Shown here piece after piece: positions 5,524-6,769 of a stretch of DNA of 6,769 nucleotides. This DNA comes from an uncultured Oscillospiraceae bacterium (GTDB lineage: Bacteria > Bacillota > Clostridia > Oscillospirales > Oscillospiraceae). Location of the stretch: positions 1-6,769 of the forward strand of contig CAAFMK010000179.1 in the NCBI GenBank assembly GCA_900763995.1, written 5' to 3'. Below the pieces are notes generated by a model. The model worked only from the letters and a program-made list of their open reading frames with translations, made no database searches and was not told the DNA's origin. Each line of letters starts with the position of its first letter. Positions within the stretch are counted from its first letter, which is position 1. The position numbers and the translations under genes are program-made.

Positions 5524-6684
5524 ATGCTGATTATAAACGGTACCGTCCACACGATGGACGGATTGACCATCCCCAATGGCTTTGTGGCCATATCCGGGGA
5601 TAAGATCGCCAAGGTCGGCCCTATGGAGGAGTGCCCCAGCCAGTGGGAGGGGGAAATTCTGGATGCCCAGCAGGGCCACATCATGCCCGGTTTTATTGAT
5701 GCCCACTGCCACCTGGGTGTATTTGGGGATGCACTTGGATTTGAGGGGGATGACGCCAACGAGGCCACCGATCCCTGCACACCCCATCTGCGGGCCATTG
5801 ATGCCATCAACCCCATGGATCGCTGCTTTCAGGAGGCCCGTGAGGCAGGAGTTACCACAGTGCTCACCGGCCCCGGGTCAGCCAATCCCATCTCAGGGCA
5901 GTTTGCCGCCATCAAAACCAATGGCCGTTGGGTGGATGCTATGATATTACAGGCCCCTGTGGCCATGAAGCTGGCGCTGGGTGAGAATCCAAAGTGTGTC
6001 TATAATGACCGCCATGAGACCCCTGTGACCAGAATGGCTACCGCCGCCATCATCCGGGAGAACCTGCGCAAGGCGCTGGAGTATGGGGAGAAGCTGGACA
6101 GGGCTGCCCAGGACGAGGAGGAGGAGAAGCCCGACTACGACGCCAAGCTGGAGGCCCTGCTCCCTGTGGTGCGGGGGGAACTGCCTGTCCATATCCACTC
6201 CCATCGGGCAGATGATATTGCCACTGGCGTACGAATTGCCAAAGAATTTAACTTAAAATGTGTGGTCGTCCATGGGACAGAGGCCCACCTCATTCCCGAT
6301 CTGCTGGAGCAGGAGGGCATCCCTGTCATCACCGGCCCCTCTATCGGGGATCGCTCCAAGCCGGAGCTTGTAAACATGACCATTGAGTCCCCGGCGGTGC
6401 TGGCTATGCACGGGGTCAAGACCGCCATCTGTACTGACCACCCGGAGGTGCCCATCCAATACCTGCCCCTGTGTGCCGCAATGGCAGTCAAAGGTGGGAT
6501 GCCACCAGAGGGGGCGCTGGCCGCCATCACCATCAATCCCGCACAGATCGCTGGGATCGACCACCGGGTGGGCTCTCTGACACCGGGTAAGGATGCGGAC
6601 ATCGTCATCACCTCCGGTCATCCCATCAACCTGCTCAGCCGGGTCAAGGCTGTGCTGATTGGCGGAGTTCCGGTGGTGGGCTGA
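5524..6684 (+). CDS. Amidohydrolase of the imidazolonepropionase-like group
   Basis: A 386-residue cytosolic enzyme of the amidohydrolase superfamily (COG1228-like). The N-terminal small beta domain (MLIINGTVHTMDG, VAISGDKIAKVG) leads to MPGFIDAHCHLG at 54-65, with metal ligands H61 and H63. KLALGENPK (149-157) may supply the bridging lysine. Further likely ligands are in HIHSHRADD (223-231), VVHGTEAH (248-255) and CTDHPE (303-308, with D305). The C terminus has the NPAQIAGIDHRVGSLTPGKDADIVI block (338-362) that closes this fold. It probably hydrolyses a C-N bond in a cyclic amide, imide or dipeptide-like compound; the substrate is not identifiable. An acidic stretch (EEEEKPDYD, 198-206) marks a surface insertion. 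GGAGGA 5 bases upstream fixes the start at 5524; a longer in-frame ATG at 5440 has no ribosome site. Confidence 0.9.
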   Translation: MLIINGTVHTMDGLTIPNGFVAISGDKIAKVGPMEECPSQWEGEILDAQQGHIMPGFIDAHCHLGVFGDALGFEGDDANEATDPCTPHLRAIDAINPMDRCFQEAREAGVTTVLTGPGSANPISGQFAAIKTNGRWVDAMILQAPVAMKLALGENPKCVYNDRHETPVTRMATAAIIRENLRKALEYGEKLDRAAQDEEEEKPDYDAKLEALLPVVRGELPVHIHSHRADDIATGVRIAKEFNLKCVVVHGTEAHLIPDLLEQEGIPVITGPSIGDRSKPELVNMTIESPAVLAMHGVKTAICTDHPEVPIQYLPLCAAMAVKGGMPPEGALAAITINPAQIAGIDHRVGSLTPGKDADIVITSGHPINLLSRVKAVLIGGVPVVG

Positions 6685-6753
6685 GTGCCATCCCGAAGGG
6701 CAAAAGAAAAATAGAAATAATTCACAAAAAACTATGGATTTTTTTCAATTCTG

Positions 6754-6762
6754 TGGTATAAT
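6754..6762 (+). promoter_or_regulatory. Extended -10 promoter for a gene past the right edge
   Basis: TGGTATAAT is a consensus extended -10 (TG, one base, TATAAT) in an A/T-rich stretch (6700-6762) after the amidohydrolase. The hexamer at the usual 17-base distance, ATGGAT (6734-6739), is poor, which is acceptable for an extended -10 site. It points to the right, out of the window, so a plus-strand gene probably follows. Confidence 0.6.
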
Positions 6763-6769
6763 TAGGACA

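Noticed and set aside
1..6769. CRISPR arrays, tRNA or rRNA genes, insertion sequences, long repeats
   Set aside because: No regularly spaced repeats, cloverleaf-like segments, transposase motifs or terminal inverted repeats were seen on either strand by reading.

Overview
The window looks like chromosomal DNA from an endospore-forming Firmicute of the class Clostridia. The best fit is a GC-rich gut Oscillospiraceae/Ruminococcaceae-type bacterium. Reasons: linked sporulation genes yabP and yabQ, a DivIC/FtsB division protein, a YabR-type S1 protein, a DUF975 membrane protein, strong AGGAGG ribosome sites, and codons rich in G/C at the third position. The genus is an inference. I see no phage, transposon, CRISPR or RNA gene.

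Left part (about 83-3568) is read on the minus strand: a Cof-type HAD phosphatase (2789-3568), a beta-CASP metallo-beta-lactamase-fold nuclease (1065-2660) and a DUF975 multi-spanning membrane protein (130-993). The nuclease and the HAD gene each have a plausible sigma-A promoter upstream. A clear intrinsic terminator at 83-120 closes the unit beyond the DUF975 gene.

Middle part (3674-5328) is read on the plus strand and is the conserved cluster yabP-yabQ-divIC-yabR: spore coat/cortex morphogenesis, spore cortex synthesis, septum formation and an S1-domain RNA-binding protein. A sigma-E-like promoter lies just before yabP, which fits mother-cell expression. divIC is needed in growing cells and may use a separate promoter inside the A-rich 3' part of yabQ. 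yabP and yabQ overlap by 4 bp (ATGA). The yabQ frame then over-runs divIC by 194 nt, and its third-position GC collapses exactly where divIC begins, which suggests a 1-nt deletion in a G-run.

Right part (5339-6769): a plus-strand hairpin after yabR, then a well-formed terminator that faces the minus strand, then an amidohydrolase of the imidazolonepropionase-like group (5524-6684), and an extended -10 promoter for a gene past the right edge.

No wholly new system is evident. The items most worth a second look are the yabQ/divIC junction, the orphan minus-strand terminator, and the promoter layout that separates sporulation genes from division genes.
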